This document shows, piece by piece, positions 1 to 7,946 of a stretch of DNA of 42,810 bases (position 1 is the stretch's first letter; every line of letters starts with the position of its first letter). Position numbers and translations under genes: made by a program. Location: positions 1 to 42,810 of the forward strand of contig JASLPY010000044.1 of NCBI GenBank assembly GCA_030744755.1, written 5' to 3'. The notes below the pieces were generated by a model. The model was not told the DNA's origin, did no database searches, and worked only from the letters and a program-made list of their open reading frames with translations. The DNA is from Kiritimatiellia bacterium. Its GTDB lineage: Bacteria; Verrucomicrobiota; Kiritimatiellia; UBA8416; JADHWI01.

Positions 1-57
1 GCATGAATCTGGATCAAGGAATGAAGGGGAGCGGGGAGCATTCCGCCAGATTCATGC
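1..57. repeat. 12-bp inverted repeat at the window edge
   Basis: GCATGAATCTGG at 1-12 is matched by its exact reverse complement CCAGATTCATGC at 46-57, leaving a 33-nt loop. The left arm starts at the first base, so the repeat may extend further. It could be a REP-like hairpin or a terminator of an upstream gene, but there is no T-run after it. The rest of 58-290 holds no gene I can support; its one open frame has no family resemblance and no ribosome binding site. Confidence 0.5.
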
Positions 58-307
58 AACTTCCCCAGAGCCCAAGTCCCACTCCTCCCCAGTTGGCCTC
101 CGAAGCCTTGTGCGAAGGAGGCTCTAACCTCTGTGTCCTCGGGAGCTCCAGCGCGGGGGCGCGGGTGGTTACGTTCTCCCATTCTCATCCTCAAATGCCT
201 GCTGGATGCATTCAACCTAAACCCGTTCTACAAGAAAGCTCATGACCGCAAAACCATTGCGTAAAGGGCCTTAAGCGCCCATAATGTCAGGCAAAGGAGT
301 CGCTGGC

Positions 308-1219
308 ATGCGAATATCATTGATCGGTACGGGGCGCGTGGGCTCGACGCTGGCCTACACGTTGTTATTGCGCGGGTTGGGCGAGGAACTGGTCCTGGTG
401 GATCGCGATCGTGAGACCGCTGAAGGTGAGGTGCTGGACCTGAAGCATGTCGAGGCTTTCACGGGCCATCCGGCAGCAGTGCGGGCCGGCGAACTGGACG
501 ATACGGCCGGTTCTGACATCGTCATTCTGAGTTGCTCGGTTCCATGGAAGCCTGACTACACCAGCCGCGCGGATATGGGGCGTGACAATCTCGACCTCTT
601 CCGGGAAATAGTGCCTCCGCTGGCTCAGGCGAGCCCCAATGCGAAGTTCCTGGTCATCACCAATCCCGTTGATATCATGACGTACCACACGATCAAGTTG
701 TCCGGATTCGATCCGAGCAAGGTATTCGGGACCGGCACATTGATTGACAGCGCGCGTTTCCGAACGATGCTGTCGGCAAGAATGGGAATCCACCCTGACG
801 ACCTGCGGGCCTATATACTGGGTGAACATGGTGACAGCCAGTTTCCTGAGTTCAGCCTGGCGGTGGCCGGCGGCACCCGGATTGTGGGAGACGAGGCCAC
901 GCGTGAAATCTTTCGTCGGGCCAGCCGATCAGGTTTCGACGTTGTGAATCGCAAGGGCCACACCAACTACGCAATCAGTATGGCCGCCGCGCTGGTTGTT
1001 GAGGCGATGGTCTGGGATACCCACCGCACCATGCCTTTGTCGGTTCTCCTGGACGGTTTCCTGGGTATACGCGACGTATGTCTTTCGTTACCGGTTGTCA
1101 TTGGAAAGGATGGCATCACCCACGTATTCGAACCGGATTTTGGAGATGACGAAGTAGCGGCCTTGCATCGATGTGCAGATGTCGTGCGGCAGACGATGAG
1201 CGACATGGAGATAAGTTGA
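308..1219 (+). CDS. Lactate/malate dehydrogenase family protein
   Basis: NAD-dependent 2-hydroxyacid dehydrogenase of the LDH/MDH family, 303 aa, cytoplasmic. The Rossmann motif GTGRVGST is at residues 7-14 and an Asp at 32 (VDRD) favours NAD. The ITNP motif (N119), the substrate-binding DSARFR (D147, R150), the catalytic LGEHGDS (H174) and the loop arginine (R87) are all present. The specificity position, Gln in LDH and Arg in MDH, appears to be Trp80 in a loop one residue longer than usual (PWKPDYTSR), so the natural substrate is uncertain. The YAISMAAALV region resembles LDH more than MDH. I chose ATG 308 over the in-frame ATG 284 because AAAGGAG lies 8 nt upstream of it. A nucleotidyltransferase gene starts 5 nt after the stop. 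Family certain; LDH versus another 2-keto acid reductase is open. Confidence 0.9.
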   Translation: MRISLIGTGRVGSTLAYTLLLRGLGEELVLVDRDRETAEGEVLDLKHVEAFTGHPAAVRAGELDDTAGSDIVILSCSVPWKPDYTSRADMGRDNLDLFREIVPPLAQASPNAKFLVITNPVDIMTYHTIKLSGFDPSKVFGTGTLIDSARFRTMLSARMGIHPDDLRAYILGEHGDSQFPEFSLAVAGGTRIVGDEATREIFRRASRSGFDVVNRKGHTNYAISMAAALVVEAMVWDTHRTMPLSVLLDGFLGIRDVCLSLPVVIGKDGITHVFEPDFGDDEVAALHRCADVVRQTMSDMEIS

Positions 1220-1224
1220 CCAAT

Positions 1225-1737
1225 ATGTCGCATATCACAAACGATCCTATGGCATATTCTCACGTCTTCGATATGACCGACCAATTCAACGCTTCTGATC
1301 TTTCTTATTGGCTGATAGGTGGATATGCCATCGAGTTGATCGTCGGCAAGAGGATAAGGGATCACTCAGACGTTGATTTCATGGTGGACGTCAGGGACGC
1401 CGGTCGAATGGTTGAGATCCTCAGTGAGCTGGGCTACAAGCTTGGAAAGGGGTCCGTTGCGGAGGGGCTGGCATACTATAATCGGGGAACGGAGGAAGTC
1501 TGCGTCGTGCCGATTGATTCAACGCTGGCCCCCCCGGCTACAGTCGGCAGATTCAAAGGGATGAAGTTTCCGGAGAGATTCCTGGATACGCTCTGGCTTC
1601 AGATCGATTCTCACAAGATCCCAACTCTTCAACCCCGCATGCACGTATCAATGAAGCACATCGTATCCGAATTCTTCGGTTCAGGCTCGCTGCGCGAAAA
1701 AGACATCATTGATATACAACATTTGGCTGACTTCTAA
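1225..1737 (+). CDS. Small nucleotidyltransferase, ANT(2'')/MNT-like
   Basis: Protein of 170 aa with a minimal nucleotidyltransferase core. The glycine pair is in LIGGYAIEL (G32, G33), followed by the metal-binding Asp pair in RDHSDVDFMVDV (D49, D51). The layout G-G-x-A then R-x-H-x-D-x-D resembles aminoglycoside 2''-adenylyltransferase-like and AbiEii/MNT-type proteins. The sequence does not show the substrate, which could be a small molecule, tRNA or protein. ATG 1225 was chosen because GGAG at 1207-1210 precedes it; a longer frame begins inside the dehydrogenase gene and lacks a binding site. It follows the dehydrogenase by 5 nt and may be co-transcribed, though a functional link is not evident. 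No HEPN or antitoxin partner follows, so this is not a complete MNT/HEPN pair. Confidence 0.7.
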   Translation: MSHITNDPMAYSHVFDMTDQFNASDLSYWLIGGYAIELIVGKRIRDHSDVDFMVDVRDAGRMVEILSELGYKLGKGSVAEGLAYYNRGTEEVCVVPIDSTLAPPATVGRFKGMKFPERFLDTLWLQIDSHKIPTLQPRMHVSMKHIVSEFFGSGSLREKDIIDIQHLADF

Positions 1738-1880
1738 CTCCAGTACAGGATGGCAACGGCGCCTATTTCCTCATCAACCATCAACGATGGCATTTTTCGC
1801 ATAGCGACAGATGCTCCCGAGGAGCTATTTCGGCAGCGAAACGCTTATTCTCGACCGTCATTACCGACTGATGGTTATAA

Positions 1881-2016
1881 GGTAGGTCCCGGCGGCCCGA
1901 CGGGACCAAGCGACATGGTCGTGCATTCTACGTGCACCGCGCGTGGGAACTCTTGTAAGTGCGCCGATTCATGCACCTGCAACACACTTGGCGCCGTCGG
2001 GCCGCCGGCGCCTACC
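1881..2016. repeat. REPIN-like pair of GTAG-headed hairpins
   Basis: Two 27-nt units in inverted orientation, 1881-1907 (+) and 1990-2016 (-), 82 nt apart. Each reads GGTAG and then a 7-bp stem around the shared loop GCGGCCCGA. Stems differ but keep pairing: GGTCCCG/CGGGACC in the first and GGCGCCG/CGGCGCC in the second (read on the minus strand). A GTAG head, a GC-rich hairpin and head-to-head pairing are hallmarks of bacterial REP/REPIN elements mobilised by RAYT transposases; a RAYT gene is at 39800-40753. The pair sits in the 642-bp gap between the nucleotidyltransferase and the first Gfo/Idh gene. An open frame across it looks non-coding. Confidence 0.75.
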
Positions 2017-2175
2017 TTGCCGAGAATCAGGCAGCCAGAAACAGTCACAGCGGAACTCCTGAGACATGCGAGGAGTGGCCCGATGTTCGGGCGCCAGATC
2101 ACAGAAGTGATTGATTCTGCCGAGGTTACATTGGAGGTCAAGTGTGAATGGCCGGCGGTGAGAAACAGCGCCCGA

Positions 2176-2258
2176 GATGCCTCGACTACGCTCGGCATGA
2201 CATAAATCCTTGGAAAACTTGTCATTTCGAGCGAAACGAAGTGCAGTCGAGAAATCTC
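2176..2258. repeat. Inverted intergenic repeat, TGTCAT..CGAGCG type
   Basis: The minus strand of 2176-2202 reads TGTCATGCCGAGCGTAGTCG and so on; the plus strand of 2220-2258 reads TGTCATTTCGAGCGAAACGA and continues to GTCGAGAAATC. The arms share TGTCAT, CGAGCG and GTCGAG and form an imperfect inverted pair about 80 bp long. From memory, this kind of sequence recurs between genes in many uncultivated bacteria. It gives spurious short open frames on both strands. The remaining 2259-2366 shows nothing recognisable. Confidence 0.5.
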
Positions 2259-2379
2259 AAGCGTAATTACGGAAGAAAACTGGGGATATTCCAATGAGAC
2301 ATGCCCCTTGACGGGGCGGCGGGCGCGGGGCTATCGTCACTAGTCATCATTGTGTGATTCGAGTTCAGGAGGTTAGCGT

Positions 2380-3666
2380 ATGAGGTGCAAGAACGGTAAG
2401 CTTAAGGATGGAGTCTCACGCCGTAGATTCATGGGGCGGTCCCTTGCGGCAGTCACGGCGTTTAATATTGTGCCACGTCATGTGCTGGGCGGCCCGGGAA
2501 AGATCGCTCCCAGCGATCAATTGACAAAAGCCGTGATTGGTGTTGGCGGCATGGGCACTGGCCACCTCAAAATGGGTGGTTCCAAGCTGCTGGCCGTGTG
2601 CGAGGTGGACGAACAGCGTCTGAAGAAAGCCGTTCAGAGAGGAGGTCCGGATGTCAAGGGCTACAGGGATTTCAGGGAAGTCCTGGACCGCGACGATATC
2701 GATATCATACATGTGCCGACCCCACCGCACTGGCACGGCCTGATTTCCATTGCCGCCGCGGAGGCGGGAAAGGATATCTGGTGCGAAAAGCCGATGACCC
2801 GCACTATCGGGGAAGGTAAGAAGGTGGTGGAAGCGGTACAACGTAACGGCCGCATTTTCAGGCTCAATACCTGGTTCCGTTTTCAGGGCGGCTACTACGG
2901 ATTCGGCACCACGGTCCAGCCTATCAAGAAACTGGTAAACAGCGGTATGCTGGGCTGGCCGTTGAAATGCACGGTCAGTGGTGTGACCGGCTTCAACTGG
3001 AAGTTCAACTGGAGCGGCCAGACCGGAGTTAAGCCGGAACCGATACCCGACGGCTTTGATTACGATATGTGGCTCGGGCCTGCCCCGTACAAACCTTATT
3101 ACAGGCACCGCACCCATGGAACTTTCCGCGGCTACTGGGACTACGATGGCGGTGGGCTGGGGGACATGGGCATGCATTACCTGGATCCTATTCAGTACCT
3201 GCTCAACAAGGATCACACCAGCCCGGTGGAGATCGAGGCCGACGCGCCGCAACAACATCCGGATGCCGCCGGTTCCTGGCGCAGGGTCTGGATGAAGTAT
3301 GCCGATGGTTGCGAGATTATCCTGGAAGGCTCGCAGCAGGACAAGTCGGCACCGTTCCTCGAAGGACCTGAGGGCAAGTTGTACCGGGGGTTCAAGTCAG
3401 ACATTCCCAACTTGCAGGAGAAGCTGAAAGCTTTTCCTGAACCGGAACCGCAGGTGACAGATTTCAGTGATGCGGTCAGGAATCGCAAGAAGTTTGCCCT
3501 GAACGAGGAGAACGGCCACCGTTCATGCACGGTCGTCAACCTTGCCAAGATCGCGGTGCGCCTGGGACGGAAGCTGCGCTTCGATCCGGTCAAGCAGCTC
3601 TTTATCGATGATGAACAGGCTAACCGCCTCGTGCACCAACCGATGCGGGCCCCATGGCATCTGTAG
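2380..3666 (+). CDS. Tat-exported Gfo/Idh/MocA oxidoreductase (1)
   Basis: Protein of 428 aa. The leader carries a twin-arginine motif (SRRRFMG, about residues 14-20) and a short hydrophobic stretch, so it is probably exported folded with bound NAD(P). The nucleotide fold starts at AVIGVGGMGTGH. The family's EKP catalytic motif appears as DIWCEKPMTRT, and the C-terminal half carries the usual GGGLGDMGMHYLD substrate-domain segment. Gfo/Idh/MocA enzymes oxidise or reduce sugars and cyclitols; exported versions are abundant in PVC bacteria and some act on C3 of glycosides. Start ATG 2380 has AGGAGG 7 nt upstream. The following HEAT/DUF1080 gene is 163 bp away across a REPIN-like element. The tail (DDEQANRLVHQPMRAPWHL) resembles that of the enzyme at 27700-28995. 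Substrate unknown. Confidence 0.92.
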   Translation: MRCKNGKLKDGVSRRRFMGRSLAAVTAFNIVPRHVLGGPGKIAPSDQLTKAVIGVGGMGTGHLKMGGSKLLAVCEVDEQRLKKAVQRGGPDVKGYRDFREVLDRDDIDIIHVPTPPHWHGLISIAAAEAGKDIWCEKPMTRTIGEGKKVVEAVQRNGRIFRLNTWFRFQGGYYGFGTTVQPIKKLVNSGMLGWPLKCTVSGVTGFNWKFNWSGQTGVKPEPIPDGFDYDMWLGPAPYKPYYRHRTHGTFRGYWDYDGGGLGDMGMHYLDPIQYLLNKDHTSPVEIEADAPQQHPDAAGSWRRVWMKYADGCEIILEGSQQDKSAPFLEGPEGKLYRGFKSDIPNLQEKLKAFPEPEPQVTDFSDAVRNRKKFALNEENGHRSCTVVNLAKIAVRLGRKLRFDPVKQLFIDDEQANRLVHQPMRAPWHL

Positions 3667-3704
3667 GCAGAATTGTGAAAGTAGGCCACGTGATCGTGTA
3701 GGGA

Positions 3705-3766
3705 GTAGGCATGGGCCAGGCCCTTGGCCCATGCCCGGGTGGGTCAGGGCCTGTCCCACCCCTACC
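3705..3766. repeat. Compact REPIN-like double hairpin
   Basis: GTAG at 3705-3708 is followed by a perfect 10-bp stem, GCATGGGCCA (3709-3718) with TGGCCCATGC (3725-3734), around the loop GGCCCT. Immediately after comes a second hairpin, GGGTGGG (3737-3743) with CCCACCC (3755-3761), closed by CTAC (3762-3765), which is GTAG on the minus strand. The second loop also contains AGGCCCTG when read on the minus strand. So two GTAG-headed hairpins face each other with almost no spacer. Loop core GGCCC is shared with the pair at 1881-2016 while stems differ. It lies between a Gfo/Idh gene and the HEAT/DUF1080 gene; an attenuating effect on read-through is possible. Confidence 0.75.
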
Positions 3767-3829
3767 AGGGAGATGGATGAGGATGAATGTTGGTTTGTCG
3801 TGCAGCTTTTTCAAGAAACGGAGATTGTT

Positions 3830-6800
3830 ATGAATAGATTAAGGAAGGCGATTCTGGCGGGGCTTTGCGCCGCGCTCTGTTTAGTGTCCTCAATGTCGTC
3901 CGCCGATGTTAAGGCTGGAGCCGAGGCTGTTGTTGCCAAGATGCCGGCCCAGACTTCCAAGGATCAGTACGGCGCGGCCGCAGACCTGGTGAAGTTGGGG
4001 CCCGAGGGAATTGCGCATGTCTGCGGCATGCTGACGCCTCCCTCGACCGGAGGTGATACGAAGGTGCGTTTTGCCCTCAACGCTTTATCCTGGTATGCGC
4101 ATCAACCAGGGAAAGAGGCCGAAGCCGGGATGTATGCGGGGGTGTTGCTGGATTCTTTGAAAGCAGCCTCCGACAACGAAGTGAAAGCTTTTCTGATCAG
4201 GCAATTGCACTTGCTGGAGAGCGAGCAGGCTGTTCCGGCGCTGGGAGGACTTCTGTCCGACCCTCGTCTCTGTGAACCCGCAACCCAGGCCTTGCTGGCC
4301 ATTGAAACCAAGGCCGCGGCCGCTGTCCTGGCCAAGGCCTTGCCCTCGGCGAAAGGCAAGAACCTGGTAACGATCGTCAAGGCTCTGGGTGAACTGAGGG
4401 AAGGATCCGCCCTGTCGATCCTTGCCGGTCATGCTGCCAGCAAGGATACTACGCTACGGCGTACGGCACTGTTTGCGCTGGCCAATATCGGGGACCCATC
4501 GTCGGAGAAGATCCTGGCGAGTGCGGTCGGGGCATCAGCCGGCTACGAGCGGTCTAAAGTTACGGCAATGTACCTTCTCTATGCCGGCAGGTTGGCGGAG
4601 CAGGGGAAAAGGAATGATTGTGCACGGATCTGTCGTGATCTGATAAAGGCTCGTACAGCTCCTGGTGAATCCAGCGCTCAGACTGCCGCGCTAAGCGTAT
4701 TGGTGGAGAACCTCGGTTCCGAAGCTACAGATGACATGATGAAGGCCCTGCGGAGCGAGAACAAGGTTGTCTATGCAGCAGCATTGAAGCTGGCAATGAA
4801 GGTTCCGGGCAAAGCCATGACTGGAACGCTGGTCGAGAAGATGAAAAAGGCGTCTCCGGACGTGAAGCTTGAGATCATTGGTATACTTGGCGCGCGGGGT
4901 GAAGAATCGGCACTGCCCGGATTACTTGATGCGCTGAAGGAGAAGGACAAGGCGGTCAGGCTGGCCGCGGCTTCGGCTGCATCCAAGGCAGGTGGGGCTC
5001 TGGCTGCACCTGCGCTGGTAGCCGCGCTGGGAGCTGGAGAGAAAGACGAGGCGATGGCGGTCAAGGGGATCATCCTGCGGTTACCGGGTGACGAAGCCAT
5101 GTCTGCTGTAGCCCGAGCCCTGCCAAAAGCAGACTCCGGAACAAAAGTAGCCCTGATGGACATTCTGGCCGAGCGGCGTGCCGTGGCCCACAAAAAGGTG
5201 GTTCTGGCTCAGCTGAAGGAAAAGAATCCAGAGGTGCGCGAAGCGGCCATCAAGGCGTTGGGCAACCTGGCCGGCGGCGAGGATATGCAGCAATTGGTTT
5301 CCTTGCTGGTAAAGGCCGGGAGCGAAAAAGAGAAGTCGGCCATCCAGGCTGTGGTTTCCTCCGTTGCAAGACGGACGAAGGATAGCGCGTCGGGTTTCAA
5401 GGCCGTTCAGTCGGCATTGAAGGGGGCTGGCCCTGAAGTAAAATGCGGCCTCCTGGGTGTCCTTCCTGCCATCGGAAGTAAAGCGGGCCTGGAAACAGTG
5501 ATAGCGGAATCCAAGGGCTCTGATGCTGCAGTAAAGGATGCGGCTATTCGTGCTTTGTCGGAATGGCCGGACGCGTCCGCGGGCGCTGCGATGCTGGATG
5601 TGGCACGTAAGTCCGGGGAACTTAAGCACCAGGTACTTGCGATACGCGGATACGTGCGCGTGGTAGGTGGTGCGGACCTACCGGCGGCCAGTAAGGCGGC
5701 GATGTACAACGATGCCATGGCGGCTGCCAAGCGACCGGAAGAGAAGAAGCTGGTGCTGGGCGGATTGTCCGAGATTGTTCACGAAGATGCACTTGCTGCA
5801 GTGGCACGATACCTCGACGACAAAGAAATCAGCCAGGAAGCGGCCGCGGCGGCGGTTAGCATTGCCTGCCCCCGCAAGGGAGGCGGCGGATTACTGGGAG
5901 ACCAGGTTAAAGCAGTTCTTGATAAGGTAATCGCAGTCTCGAAGAATGCTGCAGTAAAGGAGACTGCCAAAAGACATCTGCGTACGCTGGCACGCGGGGG
6001 GACACCCCTCAAACCGGGTCTCAACCTTGCACTGAGAAAGCCGGTCAAGACTTCCACTAATCACGAAGGCAGTAAAGTTCCAGAAAAGGCGGTTGACGGC
6101 AACACTGAGAGCGAGTCAGCCTGGTTTGGTGCAGGAAGTCCCGCCTGGCTGCAGGTAGACCTTGAGCAGACTGTCAAGATCAGCGCGACCAGGCTCTTCT
6201 TTTATCGTGGTGAGAACCGGTATTACCAGTACGTCGTGGAAGTCTCGGGTGACGGCAAGAGCTGGAGCAAGGTGGCGGATATGAGCAAGACCACCACGCC
6301 CTGCACGGACCAGGGCGCGCTGCACGAATTCGATGCAGTGGCAGCGCGCTATGTGCGCATCAATGTTTCGAAAAACAGCGCCAATCCATCGGTACATATT
6401 GCGGAAGTTGAAGTTTATGCGGATGGGACAGGGCCAAAGCTTGCGTCTGTCCCGGTTCCCGCACCTGCAACGACTCCGCTTGCCGGGCCGGATTCCGAAG
6501 GCTTCACCCCGCTCTTCAATGGCAAGGATCTGACGGGATGGATTGGCGACAGGAAGGGCTATGTCGTTGAAGACGGCAAGATGCTATGCAAGCCGGGCGG
6601 CAATATCTATACGGAACAGCAATATGACAACTTCATTTTCCGTTTTGAATTCAAGCTGACCCCGGGCGCCAACAACGGTTTGGGTATCAGGACCCCAAGC
6701 AAGGGCAACGCGGCCTACGCGGGTATGGAACTTCAGATCCTCGACAACACGGCGCAGAAGTACGCTAAGTTGCAGCCTTTTCAGTACCATGGATCTATCT

Positions 6801-7696
6801 ACGGAGTTGTTCCCGCGAAGCGGGGCCATCTGAAGCCGGTCGGAGAGTGGAACAGGCAGGAGGTCATAGCCGACGGTCCGAAGATCAAGGTGATCCTGAA
6901 CGAAACGGTTATCGTGGATGCCGACCTCAGCAAGCTTGAGCAAACGGGCAATATGCACAATCTCAAGAAGCACCCGGGACTGCTCAACAAGGGCGGTCAC
7001 ATTGGTTTCCTGGGACACGGCTCTGTTGTAGAGTTTCGCGGTATGAGAATCAAGACGTTGAATACTGACGTAACGGCGCCAGATAGCGGTGTGACAGGGC
7101 CTCCCGAAGGATTCACGGCGCTCTTTAACGGGAAGGATTTGACAGGATGGAAGGGGCTGGTGGCCAATCCTGAGAAGAGGGCACAGATGGCTCCCGAGGC
7201 ATTGAAAGCTGCCCAGGCCAAGGCTGATGAAAGTATGCGGGCTCACTGGAATATCGTGGACGGTGTTCTTGTCTTTGACGGTAAAGGGCAGTCGCTTTGC
7301 ACCGCGAAAGATTACGGTGATTTCGAAATGCTGGTGGATTGGAAGATCAAGAAGAACGGCGACAGCGGAATCTACTTGAGAGGATCACCCCAGGTCCAGA
7401 TCTGGGACACTGCGAAGTGGCCGGTAGGGTCCGGCGGACTGTACAACAACAAGAAGAACCCCAGCAAGCCGTTGAAATGTGCCGACAATCCCGTAGGCGA
7501 GTGGAATACATTCCGTATTAAGATGATCGGTGAACGTGTGACTATTCACCTGAACGGTGTCCTGGTGGTCGACAATACCGTCTTGGAAAACTACTGGAAC
7601 AGAAAGAAACCAATCTATCCTACGGGCCAAATTGAGCTTCAGAATCACGGCAACACGCTCTATTTCCGCAACGTGTTTGTCCGGGAAATCCAGTAG
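3830..7696 (+). CDS. Secreted HEAT-repeat, discoidin and double DUF1080 protein
   Basis: Multidomain protein of 1288 aa with a signal peptide (about 1-25, ending near SSADV). Residues about 40-720 are alpha-helical HEAT-type repeats rich in Ala, Leu and Lys. An F5/8 type C (discoidin-like) carbohydrate-binding domain follows at about 731-865 (NLALRKPVKTSTN to VHIAEVEVYADG). Two DUF1080 domains end the protein, starting FTPLFNGKDLTGW near 892 and FTALFNGKDLTGW near 1095. Pfam names DUF1080 the 3-keto-disaccharide hydrolase domain; its concanavalin-like fold can bind or cleave modified sugars. ATG 3830 with CGGAG 6 nt upstream and a clean signal peptide is preferred over the longer frame that overlaps the Gfo/Idh gene. 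Likely role: surface or periplasmic scaffold that presents sugar-cleaving domains to the exported Gfo/Idh enzymes. The HEAT part is paralogous to 25803-27683. Confidence 0.88.
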   Translation: MNRLRKAILAGLCAALCLVSSMSSADVKAGAEAVVAKMPAQTSKDQYGAAADLVKLGPEGIAHVCGMLTPPSTGGDTKVRFALNALSWYAHQPGKEAEAGMYAGVLLDSLKAASDNEVKAFLIRQLHLLESEQAVPALGGLLSDPRLCEPATQALLAIETKAAAAVLAKALPSAKGKNLVTIVKALGELREGSALSILAGHAASKDTTLRRTALFALANIGDPSSEKILASAVGASAGYERSKVTAMYLLYAGRLAEQGKRNDCARICRDLIKARTAPGESSAQTAALSVLVENLGSEATDDMMKALRSENKVVYAAALKLAMKVPGKAMTGTLVEKMKKASPDVKLEIIGILGARGEESALPGLLDALKEKDKAVRLAAASAASKAGGALAAPALVAALGAGEKDEAMAVKGIILRLPGDEAMSAVARALPKADSGTKVALMDILAERRAVAHKKVVLAQLKEKNPEVREAAIKALGNLAGGEDMQQLVSLLVKAGSEKEKSAIQAVVSSVARRTKDSASGFKAVQSALKGAGPEVKCGLLGVLPAIGSKAGLETVIAESKGSDAAVKDAAIRALSEWPDASAGAAMLDVARKSGELKHQVLAIRGYVRVVGGADLPAASKAAMYNDAMAAAKRPEEKKLVLGGLSEIVHEDALAAVARYLDDKEISQEAAAAAVSIACPRKGGGGLLGDQVKAVLDKVIAVSKNAAVKETAKRHLRTLARGGTPLKPGLNLALRKPVKTSTNHEGSKVPEKAVDGNTESESAWFGAGSPAWLQVDLEQTVKISATRLFFYRGENRYYQYVVEVSGDGKSWSKVADMSKTTTPCTDQGALHEFDAVAARYVRINVSKNSANPSVHIAEVEVYADGTGPKLASVPVPAPATTPLAGPDSEGFTPLFNGKDLTGWIGDRKGYVVEDGKMLCKPGGNIYTEQQYDNFIFRFEFKLTPGANNGLGIRTPSKGNAAYAGMELQILDNTAQKYAKLQPFQYHGSIYGVVPAKRGHLKPVGEWNRQEVIADGPKIKVILNETVIVDADLSKLEQTGNMHNLKKHPGLLNKGGHIGFLGHGSVVEFRGMRIKTLNTDVTAPDSGVTGPPEGFTALFNGKDLTGWKGLVANPEKRAQMAPEALKAAQAKADESMRAHWNIVDGVLVFDGKGQSLCTAKDYGDFEMLVDWKIKKNGDSGIYLRGSPQVQIWDTAKWPVGSGGLYNNKKNPSKPLKCADNPVGEWNTFRIKMIGERVTIHLNGVLVVDNTVLENYWNRKKPIYPTGQIELQNHGNTLYFRNVFVREIQ

Positions 7697-7946
7697 CAAT
7701 AGGGTGCAGCGCAAGCGGTTTCGCGGTTCCTCTTATGTAACCGAATCCGCATCTGTATAAGGACGACGGCACAGGCTTCCACATTGTCGTAGAGCAGTAA
7801 GCTTAGCCGGCACAAAGCCAAAAATGCCCATTTCTGGTTGTTCTTTGCGGTGCGCTGTCCGTACTATATGTGATTCTCAGATGGTGAATGTTGAATGTGG
7901 CTTGCATTCATGTTTTTCAGCTAACGTCCAGTTAAAGGAGGATACT

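Noticed and set aside
1750..2205. Open frame of 151 codons between the nucleotidyltransferase and first Gfo/Idh gene
   Set aside because: It reads straight through a REPIN-like inverted pair and an intergenic repeat, has no binding site and no recognisable domain; an equally long frame exists on the opposite strand.
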